NCBI GenBank assembly: GCA_034111325.1
Contig: JAWUXM010000025.1
Location: forward strand, 1 to 43,074
Source of the DNA: JAWUXM01 sp034111325
Lineage (GTDB): Bacteria; Pseudomonadota; Alphaproteobacteria; Rickettsiales; JABIRX01
Direction: 5' to 3'
Length of the DNA stretch: 43,074 nt
Below the pieces are notes generated by a model. The model ran no database searches and was not told the origin of the DNA. It was given only the letters and a program-made list of their open reading frames with translations. This document shows, one piece after another, positions 25,376-33,520 of the stretch. Each line of letters opens with the position of its first letter. Position 1 is the stretch's first letter. The translations under genes were made by a program, and so were the position numbers.

Positions 25376-25916
25376 ATTTTTTCCTTATAAGGCTAGATGA
25401 AATATTGTGCTTTCTCATTTTTATAAAAGACCAATTTGGCAATCTATAATTAAGCAATGTAGGGATAGAGCGAAATCTTCGATATCTACTTGCAAACTTC
25501 CCCCTTAGCACGTGGTGAAAATAATCACCACGATCAAAAATAACAATTACTATTTTTCTTAAAATATCATGCCAACGATACCATTTATGAAAACTGCCTA
25601 GGTTATCAGCCCCCATCAACCAAACAAATTTATAATTAGGATGTCTCTGCTGCAATTTTTTGATGGTATTAAAACTATAATTATTGCTTTGCTGTTTTTC
25701 TATATCCAAAATTTTAATGCGTGGATGTCGCGCAACTTTCTCTGCTAGCTGTACACGCTGTTTTAGAGATTTCTTATAGGGTTGTTTCAGAGGATTTTGT
25801 GGCGATACCAACCACCAAACCTGATTTAGACCAAGCCGCTTTATTGCTTCAGTTGAAATATGTCTATGTCCTTGATGTGCGGGATTGAATGACCCTCCTA
25901 ATAAACCAACTCTCAT
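25365..25916 (-). CDS. nadD: Nicotinate-nucleotide adenylyltransferase
   Basis: NadD adenylates nicotinic acid mononucleotide in NAD synthesis. GGSFNPAHQGH is the nucleotidyltransferase loop with the HxGH ATP site. WWLVSPQNPLK and LMGADNLGSFHKW are typical, and ISSSLIRKK is the second ATP-site motif. 183 residues is slightly short but complete. RsfS and RlmH, often beside nadD, are not adjacent here; rlmH lies at 35546-36001. Confidence 0.93.
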   Translation of the reverse strand: MRVGLLGGSFNPAHQGHRHISTEAIKRLGLNQVWWLVSPQNPLKQPYKKSLKQRVQLAEKVARHPRIKILDIEKQQSNNYSFNTIKKLQQRHPNYKFVWLMGADNLGSFHKWYRWHDILRKIVIVIFDRGDYFHHVLRGKFASRYRRFRSIPTLLNYRLPNWSFIKMRKHNISSSLIRKKYDK

Positions 25917-26009
25917 TTGAAAAACACCTAAAATTAATCTTTTGCATGCAAAGCCTCTAACATTGTTTTAAATGCTAAATGAAAACTACACATAAATAAA
26001 GTGTAGCAC

Positions 26010-26138
26010 GCAAAATTAAAAATTTTTGTGATGATTTTTAGCAAATGCCCTTTGACATTGCAGCGACGTGTAGTTCACCTACACGAGCAAAATGGAAAAG
26101 GTTTTTGCTAAAAAGGGTGCAAAAGAACCAGATTTTGC
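26010..26138 (-). repeat. Structured intergenic repeat, copy D (downstream of rpsI)
   Basis: A 129-bp element ending two bases from the rpsI stop. The outer stem has changed on both sides to GCAAAAT / ATTTTGC. The middle stem is TTTTTAGCAAATGCCCTTT against AAAGGTTTTTGCTAAAAA. The apical stem is CGTGTAG / CTACACG. A separate 6-bp hairpin (CTACAC / GTGTAG) lies at 25986-26006 next to it. Confidence 0.8.
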
Positions 26139-26140
26139 AA

Positions 26141-26614
26141 CTATCTTTTTGAGAATTGATAACTCTTACGGGCCTTCTTCTTACCAAACTTCTTACGCTC
26201 CACTACTCTAGAATCTCTGGTAAGCAGACCAGATTTACGTAATAATACATGATATGCTTCTGGATTTAGAAGATTTAACGCACGACTAATACCGTGCCTA
26301 ATAGCTTCAGCTTGCCCAGTAGTACCACCGCCTTTGACCGTGCAAACAACATCATACTGACCAGCAGTATCTGTTACTGTGAAAGGTTGATTAACTAGAA
26401 CATTATAAACATCACGCGAGAAATATTTGCTCGCCTCTCTTTTATTGATGGTAATTTTACCAGAACCTTTTTTAACCCAAACTCTAGCAATTGAACTTTT
26501 TCTTTTGCCTGTAGAGTATATACGACCAAGTTTGTCAGCTTTTGCAGCTTCTTGTGGCTTCTCTTCTATAGAGGTATTCTCTTCGATTGCTGCATCAATT
26601 TTTATTTCTACCAT
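26141..26614 (-). CDS. rpsI: 30S ribosomal protein S9
   Basis: S9 binds 16S rRNA in the head of the small subunit, its C-terminal tail reaching the P-site tRNA. The core begins RIYSTGKRKSSIARVW, contains GGGTTGQAEAIRHGISRAL and SGLLTRDSRVVERKKFGKKKARKSYQFSKR, and ends in the conserved Lys-Arg. The N-terminal extension of about 28 residues (rich in Glu and Ala) before the core is common in alphaproteobacteria. It lies 2 bp after rplM, the standard L13-S9 operon order. Confidence 0.97.
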   Translation of the reverse strand: MVEIKIDAAIEENTSIEEKPQEAAKADKLGRIYSTGKRKSSIARVWVKKGSGKITINKREASKYFSRDVYNVLVNQPFTVTDTAGQYDVVCTVKGGGTTGQAEAIRHGISRALNLLNPEAYHVLLRKSGLLTRDSRVVERKKFGKKKARKSYQFSKR

Positions 26615-26616
26615 GT

Positions 26617-27075
26617 CTACGCGCTATTTTTTTTGTTTAATGATTTAAAGTCTATTACTTCTGGCTGTTGCCCAGTATGTGGGTGCTCACTACTTTGATA
26701 TATATAGAGGTTCTTTGCATGAACTCTACCTAATGGGCCTTTGCCTAACATACCTGTAATTGCCGAACGGACTATTCTCTCTGACTTATTGTCAGATAGT
26801 AACTTTTCTGGAGTGACTGATTTGATCCCTCCTGGATAGCCAGAGTGGCGATAATATTTCTTATTTGATAATTTCTTACCAGTAAGCTTTATTTTATCTG
26901 CATTTATAATCACTACATTATCTCCACAATCAAGGAAGGGAGTATAACTTGCCTTATTTTTACCACGTAGGATTAACGCAATGCGTGAGGCTAGGCGTCC
27001 AACAACTAAATCAGTTGCATCAACCAAGAACCACTTCTTGTTAATTTCTTTTAATTTCAAACTATAACCAGTCAT
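26617..27075 (-). CDS. rplM: 50S ribosomal protein L13
   Basis: L13 is an early assembly protein of the large subunit. WFLVDATDLVVGRLASRIALILRGKNKASYTPFLDCGDNVVIINA is the N-terminal half. YYRHSGYPGGIKS and GMLGKGPLGRVHAKNLYIY follow as in all L13 proteins. I start at ATG 27075 (MTGYSLKL), 152 residues, with AGAGA about nine bases upstream. An ATG at 27084 would add three residues. Co-transcribed with rpsI. Confidence 0.96.
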   Translation of the reverse strand: MTGYSLKLKEINKKWFLVDATDLVVGRLASRIALILRGKNKASYTPFLDCGDNVVIINADKIKLTGKKLSNKKYYRHSGYPGGIKSVTPEKLLSDNKSERIVRSAITGMLGKGPLGRVHAKNLYIYQSSEHPHTGQQPEVIDFKSLNKKNSA

Positions 27076-27120
27076 AAAAAACATCTCTAAAACTTACGGA
27101 GGCGGCACTATAAGTGATTT

Positions 27121-27149
27121 ATTATAGAGCGCAACTAAAATTACTGCAC
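27121..27149 (-). promoter_or_regulatory. Promoter candidate for rplM-rpsI
   Basis: On the minus strand a perfect -10 hexamer TATAAT (plus-strand ATTATA at 27121-27126) stands 45 nt before the rplM ATG. A poor -35 (GTGCAG) is 17 nt further up, inside the pstS tail. Confidence 0.45.
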
Positions 27150-28130
27150 TACCCTTGTTTTCTTTTCACCTGCCTTTAACGGGATCAGCCCTTTAAAGCT
27201 AAGATAACCATCTTGGCCACCAGCACGTTCACTGGTTAACTCAGCAATAAACTCCTGCATTCCTGTGATACTACTAAAGTGATCACCCTTCGCATATATA
27301 TATAATGATCGAGAAACTGGGTAACTACCGTCGGCAATATTTTCAAAAGAAGGCTCTACACTATTAACAGCGGCTCCCTTTACTCGACCTAAATTCTCCT
27401 CTAGAAAGCTATAGCCAAAAATCCCTAGAGCATCTTTATTAGCAATAAGCTTCTGTACGATAATATTATCATTCTCACCCATTTCAACAAATGCACCGTC
27501 CTCTCTTAAAAGATGACATTTCTTTTTCCTAATTTGCTCATCTTTGATATTGGCAGCAAATTCAGGGAACTTTTTACAAGCGTTCTCCATCACTATCTCA
27601 ACGAATGCATCCCTTGTGCCAGAAGTTGGTGGCGGACCATAAACTTCAATCTCCTGATTCGGCAATCTCGAGTCAATTTGGTTCCAGCTTTTGTAAAAAT
27701 TATCAACCAATTTGCCTTTTGAAGGAACTTTACGTGCCAATGCCAAGAATATCTGCTCTGTTTTCAAATTGTATGTTTGACTAGATTTGCTATTAGCGAT
27801 AACTATTCCGTCGTAACCAATCTTGATTTCCTGGATTTTCTTAACGCCATTCTTTTTACACAGGCTAATCTCACTAGCTTTTATCTGACGTGATGCATTA
27901 GCAAAATCTGGCGTATTATCACCAACACCACTACAAAACAGCTTCAGCCCTCCGCCTGTGCCAGTTGACTCAACTATTGGCGTTTTAAATTCCTTACGAT
28001 ACCCAAACTTTTCAGCCACAACTGTAACAAATGGATAAACCGTTGAAGAACCCACAATATTGATTTGATCACGTGCAAAACTATTGCTAATATTAAACAG
28101 TAAAACCAACGGCAAAAGAATTTTATACAT
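27141..28130 (-). CDS. pstS: Phosphate-binding periplasmic protein (PstS family)
   Basis: The substrate-binding protein of the high-affinity phosphate ABC importer. A Sec signal peptide (ILLPLVLLFNISNSFA) precedes the mature start. INIVGSSTVYPFVTVVAEKF and VESTGTGGGLKLFCSG carry the phosphate-contacting Ser/Thr residues. PPTSGTRDAFVE is a further binding motif. The C-terminus includes SRSLYIYAKGDH. 329 residues. The pstCAB genes are absent here; phoU is at 36065-36739, so the Pho genes are scattered. A promoter candidate lies upstream, divergent from virB2. Confidence 0.92.
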   Translation of the reverse strand: MYKILLPLVLLFNISNSFARDQINIVGSSTVYPFVTVVAEKFGYRKEFKTPIVESTGTGGGLKLFCSGVGDNTPDFANASRQIKASEISLCKKNGVKKIQEIKIGYDGIVIANSKSSQTYNLKTEQIFLALARKVPSKGKLVDNFYKSWNQIDSRLPNQEIEVYGPPPTSGTRDAFVEIVMENACKKFPEFAANIKDEQIRKKKCHLLREDGAFVEMGENDNIIVQKLIANKDALGIFGYSFLEENLGRVKGAAVNSVEPSFENIADGSYPVSRSLYIYAKGDHFSSITGMQEFIAELTSERAGGQDGYLSFKGLIPLKAGEKKTRVVQ

Positions 28131-28160
28131 GATGATGATAAATGATTATTTTGATCACGC

Positions 28161-28188
28161 TCTATACTAGTAGCGCTAAATAAGTCAA
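28161..28188 (-). promoter_or_regulatory. Promoter candidate for pstS
   Basis: On the minus strand TTGACT (28183-28188) is followed after 16 nt by TATAGA (28161-28166), 31 nt before the pstS ATG. I see no clear Pho box. Confidence 0.5.
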
Positions 28189-28225
28189 GCCATAATGGCG
28201 ACCCATACTACCCTAGAAAATATTA

Positions 28226-28254
28226 TTGACTGCTTGAATATTATTGTTTATTAA
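28226..28254 (+). promoter_or_regulatory. Promoter candidate for virB2-virB4
   Basis: TTGACT (28226-28231), a 17-nt spacer, then TATTAA (28249-28254). It lies about 35 nt before the virB2 ATG. A good Shine-Dalgarno (AAAGGAAGAG, 28274-28283) sits between it and the start. Confidence 0.55.
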
Positions 28255-28288
28255 CATCTCATGATATCAATTTAAAGGAAGAGTTCAA

Positions 28289-28633
28289 ATGCAAAAATCT
28301 AAAAACATCTCAGCTAACCGAATCTGCTTCTTATTTTTCTTGATTTCCTTAGCTTTTATCTTCCCACAACCAAAAGAATCCTTTGCAACAGCCAGCACGA
28401 GCACTAACCTTGATACAGCAATGTGTAATGTGCTAAAGGTCATGCAAGGAACATTAGGCAAGGCCTTAGCGGCTTTCGTTATTGTCTTCTTAGGAATTTC
28501 TCTTTTCCTCGGGAAAGTCTCTTGGGGTTTAGCAATTTCTTCTGCATTAGGTATCGGCGCAATTTTCGGCGCAGGAAGCATAGTAAACGCCATCGCTGGA
28601 AGCTCTGGTGATGTTTGCGTAGGAGTATCATAA
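28289..28633 (+). CDS. virB2: VirB2/TrbC-type pilin of a type IV secretion system
   Basis: A 114-residue pre-pilin. The signal peptide (residues 1 to about 33, ending KESFA) is followed by a short mature N-terminus and two hydrophobic helices (LGKALAAFVIVFLGISLFLG and WGLAISSALGIGAIFGAGSIVNAI), as in PF04956. Two cysteines bracket the mature protein (AMCNVL and GDVCVG). As far as I recall this is also seen in rickettsial VirB2 copies. VirB2 subunits form the pilus or channel lining in the envelope. It has a strong SD and its own promoter candidate. VirB4 follows after 18 bp, with no virB3 between. Confidence 0.85.
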   Translation: MQKSKNISANRICFLFFLISLAFIFPQPKESFATASTSTNLDTAMCNVLKVMQGTLGKALAAFVIVFLGISLFLGKVSWGLAISSALGIGAIFGAGSIVNAIAGSSGDVCVGVS

Positions 28634-28651
28634 TAGCTTAATTTCCACCTC

Positions 28652-31161
28652 ATGCCTCTAAAAAAAAAATTGATGTTGTCGAACTAATTGATATCCATGA
28701 GGATTTTATCCCTTATGCCTGTCACTATGATGACAACACTATTTTAACTAAAAACGGCGAACTTCTCCAAATCATCAAAATCACTGGCTTTTCTTATGAA
28801 AATGTCGGCAAGGAAGTCGACAGCCTTCGCTCTATCGTCCGCAAAGCAATTCTAAAAAACATCCCTGACTCAAGCTACGCTTTATGGATCAACACAATCC
28901 GTCGCAAAAAGAACATTGCGCCTAAAACAAGCGATAATAATGTTTTTTCCTCCTATTTAAATGAAAGATGGCAAGACCAAAACAATTGGGACAAAAAATA
29001 TATCAACGAACTCTTTATTACCATCATCAAAGAGGGGAAAGCCTATAGAGCTAAAAACCCTAAGAATCTTGGCTCCCTAATCAATTTTTCCACACTAAAA
29101 AAAACTGAAACTGCTAACCTGAGTAAGATCCATACAGAATTGAATAAAGTTGTGGATAATGTTCTAACAACATTGCAAGAATTTGGCGCTTATAAATTAG
29201 GCATTGTTGAAGAAGACAACATAATCTATTCAGAACCATTACGTTTTCTTGGAAAATTAATTAATCTTGAAGAAAGAGATCGACCATTGATTGATCAAGA
29301 TTTATCAAATTATTTACCTTATTCTAGAGCTGCTTTTGGCTTTAACATTTTGCAGCTTAAAAACAGCAATACCAAGCATTACTCATCGATTTTCACTTTG
29401 AAAGAATATAGCGAGCTTTCCCTAAAAAAAATTGATGAGTTTCTACAACTACCTCAAGAATTCATTATTACTCAAACTCTCGACTTCATCAATAAAGACA
29501 AAGCACTCGCAGGTTTTCAACAACAATTAAAAATCCTTGATGTAAGCGAAGATCATAGATTTGCAGAATATAGCGGCATTAAGGATATCGTAGATGCCAA
29601 TAAAGATTCGCCAACTGATTATGGTGAACATAACATCTCTATCACTTTAATTGCAGATAGTCGCAAACAATTAGAAAAAGAATCTGTTACCGCCGCATCG
29701 ACTCTTGCCTCTTTTGGCATTATCGCTGTTAAAGAAGATTTACTTTTGGAAGATTGTTTCTGGGCACAATTACCAGGGAATTTCAACTTTATGCGCCGCA
29801 AGGCACCAATTAACACTAACCGCATAGGCGGCTTTGCTTCTTTAAGCAACTTCCCCGCTGGTAAATTAAAAGAGAGTTTTTGGGGGCCAGCAGTTACAGT
29901 CTTAAATACCATTAATAAAACTCCATATTTCTTTAACTTTCATCATAATGACAATGGCCATACAATAATTATTGGCCCACATGGCGCAGGAAAAAGTGTT
30001 CTTCTTAATTTTCTAATTTCTGAAGCAACAAAATTTAACGGCAAAATTTTCTATTTTGATTTTTTCAATAGCTCAGAAATTTTCATCAATGCAATTGGCG
30101 GAACATATAACCCTTTAACCATTACATCCGATACTAACTGTTTCAACTTCAATCCGCTTGATTTAGAAGACACAGCTGAAAACCGACAACATCTCACAGA
30201 ATTTCTAGGTTACTTACTTATCCAAAAAGACGAAATTGATAGCAAAAGAAATTATGTGATTACCCCTGATAAAAAAGTCTTATTAAGCACCATTGCTAAT
30301 GAAATTTTTACTTTACCCAAAACTGAACGCAAACTCTCTTCCCTAAGTAAATTTTTTGTTAATCACCCTAATTATCAAAAACTTTTTGCCTTATGGAATG
30401 ATAAGGGCAAATTAAGTAAGTTTTTTTCTGGTGATTTTGATTCCTTTAATTGCTCCAAACAAATTTATGGTTTTGACTTCACCGAGCTTTCCACCATTAA
30501 AACCATTATGGTTCCCGTGTTGGCACATTTGCTACATAAAATAGAAATATCCCTAGACGGGTCACCAACCATTATTGTCTTAGATGAGGCATGGCGCTTA
30601 ATAGACAACCCTTTCTTCGCACCGAAAATTACCAATTGGCTAGATAGATTAAAAGCTAAAAATGCCATCGTTATTTTTGCTAGTGAATCAATTGACGATG
30701 TAAAAAATAGCAAGATAACAAAATTACTAACTGAACATATTTCCACACAAATATATTTACCGAATGAAAAAGCTGGTAACTATTACAAGGATGTTTTTGG
30801 CCTCAATGATAAAGAGTTTAAATTACTGAAAAAGCTAAGTACAGATAATCACAACTTCCTCCTAAAACATGGGCAAGATTCTATTGTTGCTGAATTAAGC
30901 TTAGATAGCATGGAAGATCTAACATCTGTGCTTTCAGCAAATGAAGAAACCCTAAAAATTATGCATAAAGTTATCAAGAAAGTTGGTAATGATCCTGAAG
31001 AGTGGGTTCCTATTTTTATTGATGTAGTAAAAGACTTGTTGCTAGATGAGGATGGTGATGAGGAGGAGGAGGATCAAGAGGATGTTACAGTTGACCTCGA
31101 AGAATATCAAAACAACGCAGAGAAGGGCAATGATGAATCAGATGATACAGTTGAAGATTAA
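28652..31161 (+). CDS. virB4: VirB4-type T4SS ATPase, needs a -1 shift in a poly-A run after the start
   Basis: VirB4 is the conserved ATPase that energises pilus assembly and substrate transfer. From 28669 onward the frame is continuous and VirB4-like. It has DFIPYACHYDDNTILTKNGELL near the start, Walker A GPHGAGKS (about residues 442-449) and Walker B IIVLDEAW (about 641-648), and ends with an acidic tail of about 40 residues. That frame has no ATG, GTG or TTG between its upstream stop at 28639 and residue 163. The only sensible start is ATG 28652, which reads MPLKKK then leaves the frame after ten A's (28660-28669). One extra A, or a -1 slip on A AAA AAA, restores it, giving about 836 residues, normal for VirB4. 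Without the shift an 11-residue peptide results. Confidence 0.85.
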
Positions 31162-31843
31162 TGAACATATCGTTCCCATTAATATTAGCAGCAATAAAAA
31201 GGCCAAGCGCTACATCCTAAAAGCCGACCATGTCAGCAGACAAATAAAGCTCACCACGCCAACACGCTATTGCGATTCACAAATTGAAGAGTTTATCACT
31301 GCTAAACAAAACTGGATTTGGCAACAATATAAAGCCCTAAATGAAAAAATTACCTTTCAAAATGGCCTAACCATACCAATATTGGGCAAAGAATATAAAA
31401 TCACTTACCTTGCCAATGGTGAAAAACCAATAGAGTTAGTTGATAATATGCTGCTAGTTTCCGGTCGCGAATCTTTATTACCAACGAAAATCAAACATTT
31501 CTTACAGCAACATATAAAAAGCGAAATCATTACACTTGTTAATGCAAAATCTAAAGCGACTGGTGAAAATTATAGCAAGATCACCCTCAAAGAAATGAAA
31601 AGCCGTTGGGGCAGTTGCAATAGCAAGAGAACATTATGTTTTTGCTGGAGAATTGTCTTTGCACCACAAGAAGTGCTAGATTATTTAGTTGCCCATGAAG
31701 TAGCGCATTTAACGCATATGAATCATTCTCCGCAATTCTGGCAATTAGTAGCACAATTAAATAATGATTGCATGAAAAACCGTAATTGGCTGAAGAAGAA
31801 TGGTAGCCAACTCTATTTATATAATACCAACATTCCTCTTTAA
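31133..31843 (+). CDS. YgjP-like zinc metallopeptidase (DUF45)
   Basis: It belongs to the YgjP/DUF45 family (PF01863). MKSRWGSCNSKRTLCFCWRIVFAP and YLVAHEVAHLTHMNHSPQFW carry the HExxH-like zinc site (HEVAH) and the downstream His. The N-terminal part is a beta-rich domain. Family members are small cytoplasmic metallopeptidase-like proteins of poorly known function. I start at ATG 31133 with AGAAGG six bases upstream, about 236 residues. An alternative is ATG 31142. It overlaps the acidic tail of virB4 by 29 nt in another frame, so it is co-transcribed with the secretion genes. Confidence 0.87.
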   Translation: MNQMIQLKINEHIVPINISSNKKAKRYILKADHVSRQIKLTTPTRYCDSQIEEFITAKQNWIWQQYKALNEKITFQNGLTIPILGKEYKITYLANGEKPIELVDNMLLVSGRESLLPTKIKHFLQQHIKSEIITLVNAKSKATGENYSKITLKEMKSRWGSCNSKRTLCFCWRIVFAPQEVLDYLVAHEVAHLTHMNHSPQFWQLVAQLNNDCMKNRNWLKKNGSQLYLYNTNIPL

Positions 31844-31897
31844 ATGCACATTTGTTGTCGGCATAAAAGCTAGGGATTTTTGTTAAAAAATATGCAA

Positions 31898-32863
31898 TTA
31901 ATATCCGTAGATATTGATAAATGTTGGTATTAGTGGCTCTAACTTGTCCCAGAATATCTTTTCTAAATTTAAATTCTCTAGCTTATTAATCTGCCTAACA
32001 CCTGTTGGCGAAGTAACATTGATTTCAGTGAGATGACCATCGATTAAATCCAGACCAACAAAAAATAAACCTCGCTTTTTAAGCTCAGGGCCAACGACCC
32101 TGCAAATCTCTTCCTCACCTGTCGTAAGCTTTGTTTTAGCCGCCTTGCCACCAGCGCATAAATTTGAACGAACATCATTATTTTGAGGAATTCTAATCAT
32201 GCTGCCAGCAATTTCACCATCAATCATAATTACTCTCTTATCGCCTTTTGCAGCGTTTTTAATATATTGTTGCACGACTAATGGTGCTTGATATTCCCTC
32301 TGCAATAAATCAATAATCGACGCAAAGTTACCATCATCTTTTTTTACTCTAAACACGCCATCCCCACCAAAAGAATAGAGCGGTTTTATAATTATGTCGC
32401 CATGCCTCTGATGAAAAGCAGCGATCTCTGCATGATTTTCACTAATCAAAGTTTTGGCCGTAAATTGCGGGAAGTTCATAGTGAACATCTTCTCTGAACA
32501 ATCACGCACTGACTGCGGATTATTAACTACTAAACTCTTCCCTTCCAGATATTGCAAAATATAGGTGCTGGTAATGTAGCGCATATTAAATGGTGGGTCT
32601 TGCCGCATCAAAACCACATCCGTTTTGCTTAGATCCAATTGCTGCGCTGTGCCTAATTTATAGAATTCTTCTTTACCATCAAAGAACTCTAATGAATGCA
32701 CTTCTGCCATAACGCCATCTTCAGATAATGATAGTTTATCTGGCGTATAATAATAAAGCTCGTAGCCGCGCTTTTGCGCCTCTAGCGCCAATATATAAGT
32801 GGTGTCCCCTGCGACATTAATTGTCGCAATATCATCCATCTGTATAGCAATTTTCAATGTCAT
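31898..32863 (-). CDS. gshB: Glutathione synthetase
   Basis: GshB joins gamma-glutamylcysteine and glycine using ATP. The N-terminal domain starts KIAIQMDDIATINVAGDTT. MRQDPPFNMRYITSTY is a family hallmark. The ATP-grasp region has IIKPLYSFGGDGVFRV and the final catalytic stretch LTEINVTSPTGVRQI, with Glu and Asn for magnesium. 321 residues, full length. Its tail faces the metallopeptidase gene over 54 bp. Upstream is a 260-bp gap that holds repeat copy E. Confidence 0.96.
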   Translation of the reverse strand: MTLKIAIQMDDIATINVAGDTTYILALEAQKRGYELYYYTPDKLSLSEDGVMAEVHSLEFFDGKEEFYKLGTAQQLDLSKTDVVLMRQDPPFNMRYITSTYILQYLEGKSLVVNNPQSVRDCSEKMFTMNFPQFTAKTLISENHAEIAAFHQRHGDIIIKPLYSFGGDGVFRVKKDDGNFASIIDLLQREYQAPLVVQQYIKNAAKGDKRVIMIDGEIAGSMIRIPQNNDVRSNLCAGGKAAKTKLTTGEEEICRVVGPELKKRGLFFVGLDLIDGHLTEINVTSPTGVRQINKLENLNLEKIFWDKLEPLIPTFINIYGY

Positions 32864-32994
32864 AAATTTACCTTATAATTACTCAAAGCTATCTTCCTAT
32901 ATCAATTAAAATACCACAACATTAGAACATGAAACAAGATAGTTTTGCTATGTAAAATTAAAATTTTCACCCTTTACCTTGTTCTGTAGAATAA

Positions 32995-33121
32995 AAAATC
33001 AAAAATTTTTGTGATGATTTTTAGCAAGTAGCTTTTATGAATGAGCGATGTGTACGTTTTAGTACACGAGCCGATATGAATAAAGGCTACTTGCTAAAAA
33101 GGACGCAAAAAGATTGATTTT
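32995..33121 (-). repeat. Structured intergenic repeat, copy E (downstream of erpA)
   Basis: A 127-bp element ending three bases from the erpA stop. The outer stem is AAAATCAA / TTGATTTT. The middle stem TTTTTAGCAAGTAGCTTTTAT pairs with ATAAAGGCTACTTGCTAAAAA, one of the clearest compensatory variants. The apical stem is GTGTAC / GTACAC. The remainder of the 32864-33124 gap shows no gene. Confidence 0.82.
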
Positions 33122-33124
33122 CAA

Positions 33125-33460
33125 CTAGACGGAGAAGGAGGTGCCACAACCACAGCTGCTTTTCGCATTCGGATTATTAATTCGGAAATAAGAACCACCT
33201 AATTCATCAACAAAATCAATCTCACCGCCTTTGACGAAGCCAAGTGAGATATCATCAATTACCGCTAGTTTTTTACTAGCATTTTTAATTTCAACATCAT
33301 CTTTTTGTGCTTTATCATCAAAGTCGAATTTATATTGGAAACCTGAACAACCACCACCATTAACCGAAATGCGCAAAAATATATTTTGCTTTTTACTTTG
33401 CGCAATAATCTCTTCTATACGCTTTACTGCTGTTGCCGAAATATTCATTACATCGCTCAT
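33125..33460 (-). CDS. erpA: Iron-sulfur cluster insertion protein (A-type, ErpA/IscA)
   Basis: An A-type carrier that hands Fe-S clusters to target enzymes. Three conserved cysteines are seen: C38 in GGGCSGFQY, and C103 and C105 in SSCGCG. I start at ATG 33460 (MSDVMNISATAVKRI), 111 residues, instead of the frame-extended 33514 start. It is divergent from dgt with a 60-bp gap; erpA-dgt adjacency is common in alphaproteobacteria. ErpA fits better than IscA because of the neighbourhood, as no isc or suf genes are nearby. A structured repeat follows directly. Confidence 0.9.
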   Translation of the reverse strand: MSDVMNISATAVKRIEEIIAQSKKQNIFLRISVNGGGCSGFQYKFDFDDKAQKDDVEIKNASKKLAVIDDISLGFVKGGEIDFVDELGGSYFRINNPNAKSSCGCGTSFSV

Positions 33461-33520
33461 AGTTTGACTTAAAGTTAGTTCAATAGTAGATGCATAGTAA
33501 AACAAACAAAGCAAAACGCA

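Noticed and set aside
28285..28653. Minus-strand frame of 122 residues opposite virB2
   Set aside because: It mirrors the pilin gene exactly; the plus-strand frame has a promoter, SD, signal peptide and pilin pattern.
31046..31132. N-terminal extension of the YgjP-like protein
   Set aside because: It reads through the acidic-tail codons of virB4 in another frame, giving a low-complexity Arg/Met-rich stretch. AGAAGG precedes ATG 31133.
28652..31161. virB4 as a decayed pseudogene
   Set aside because: Apart from the poly-A run the frame is intact for over 800 codons with both Walker motifs, so simple decay is less likely than slippage or a sequencing deletion.
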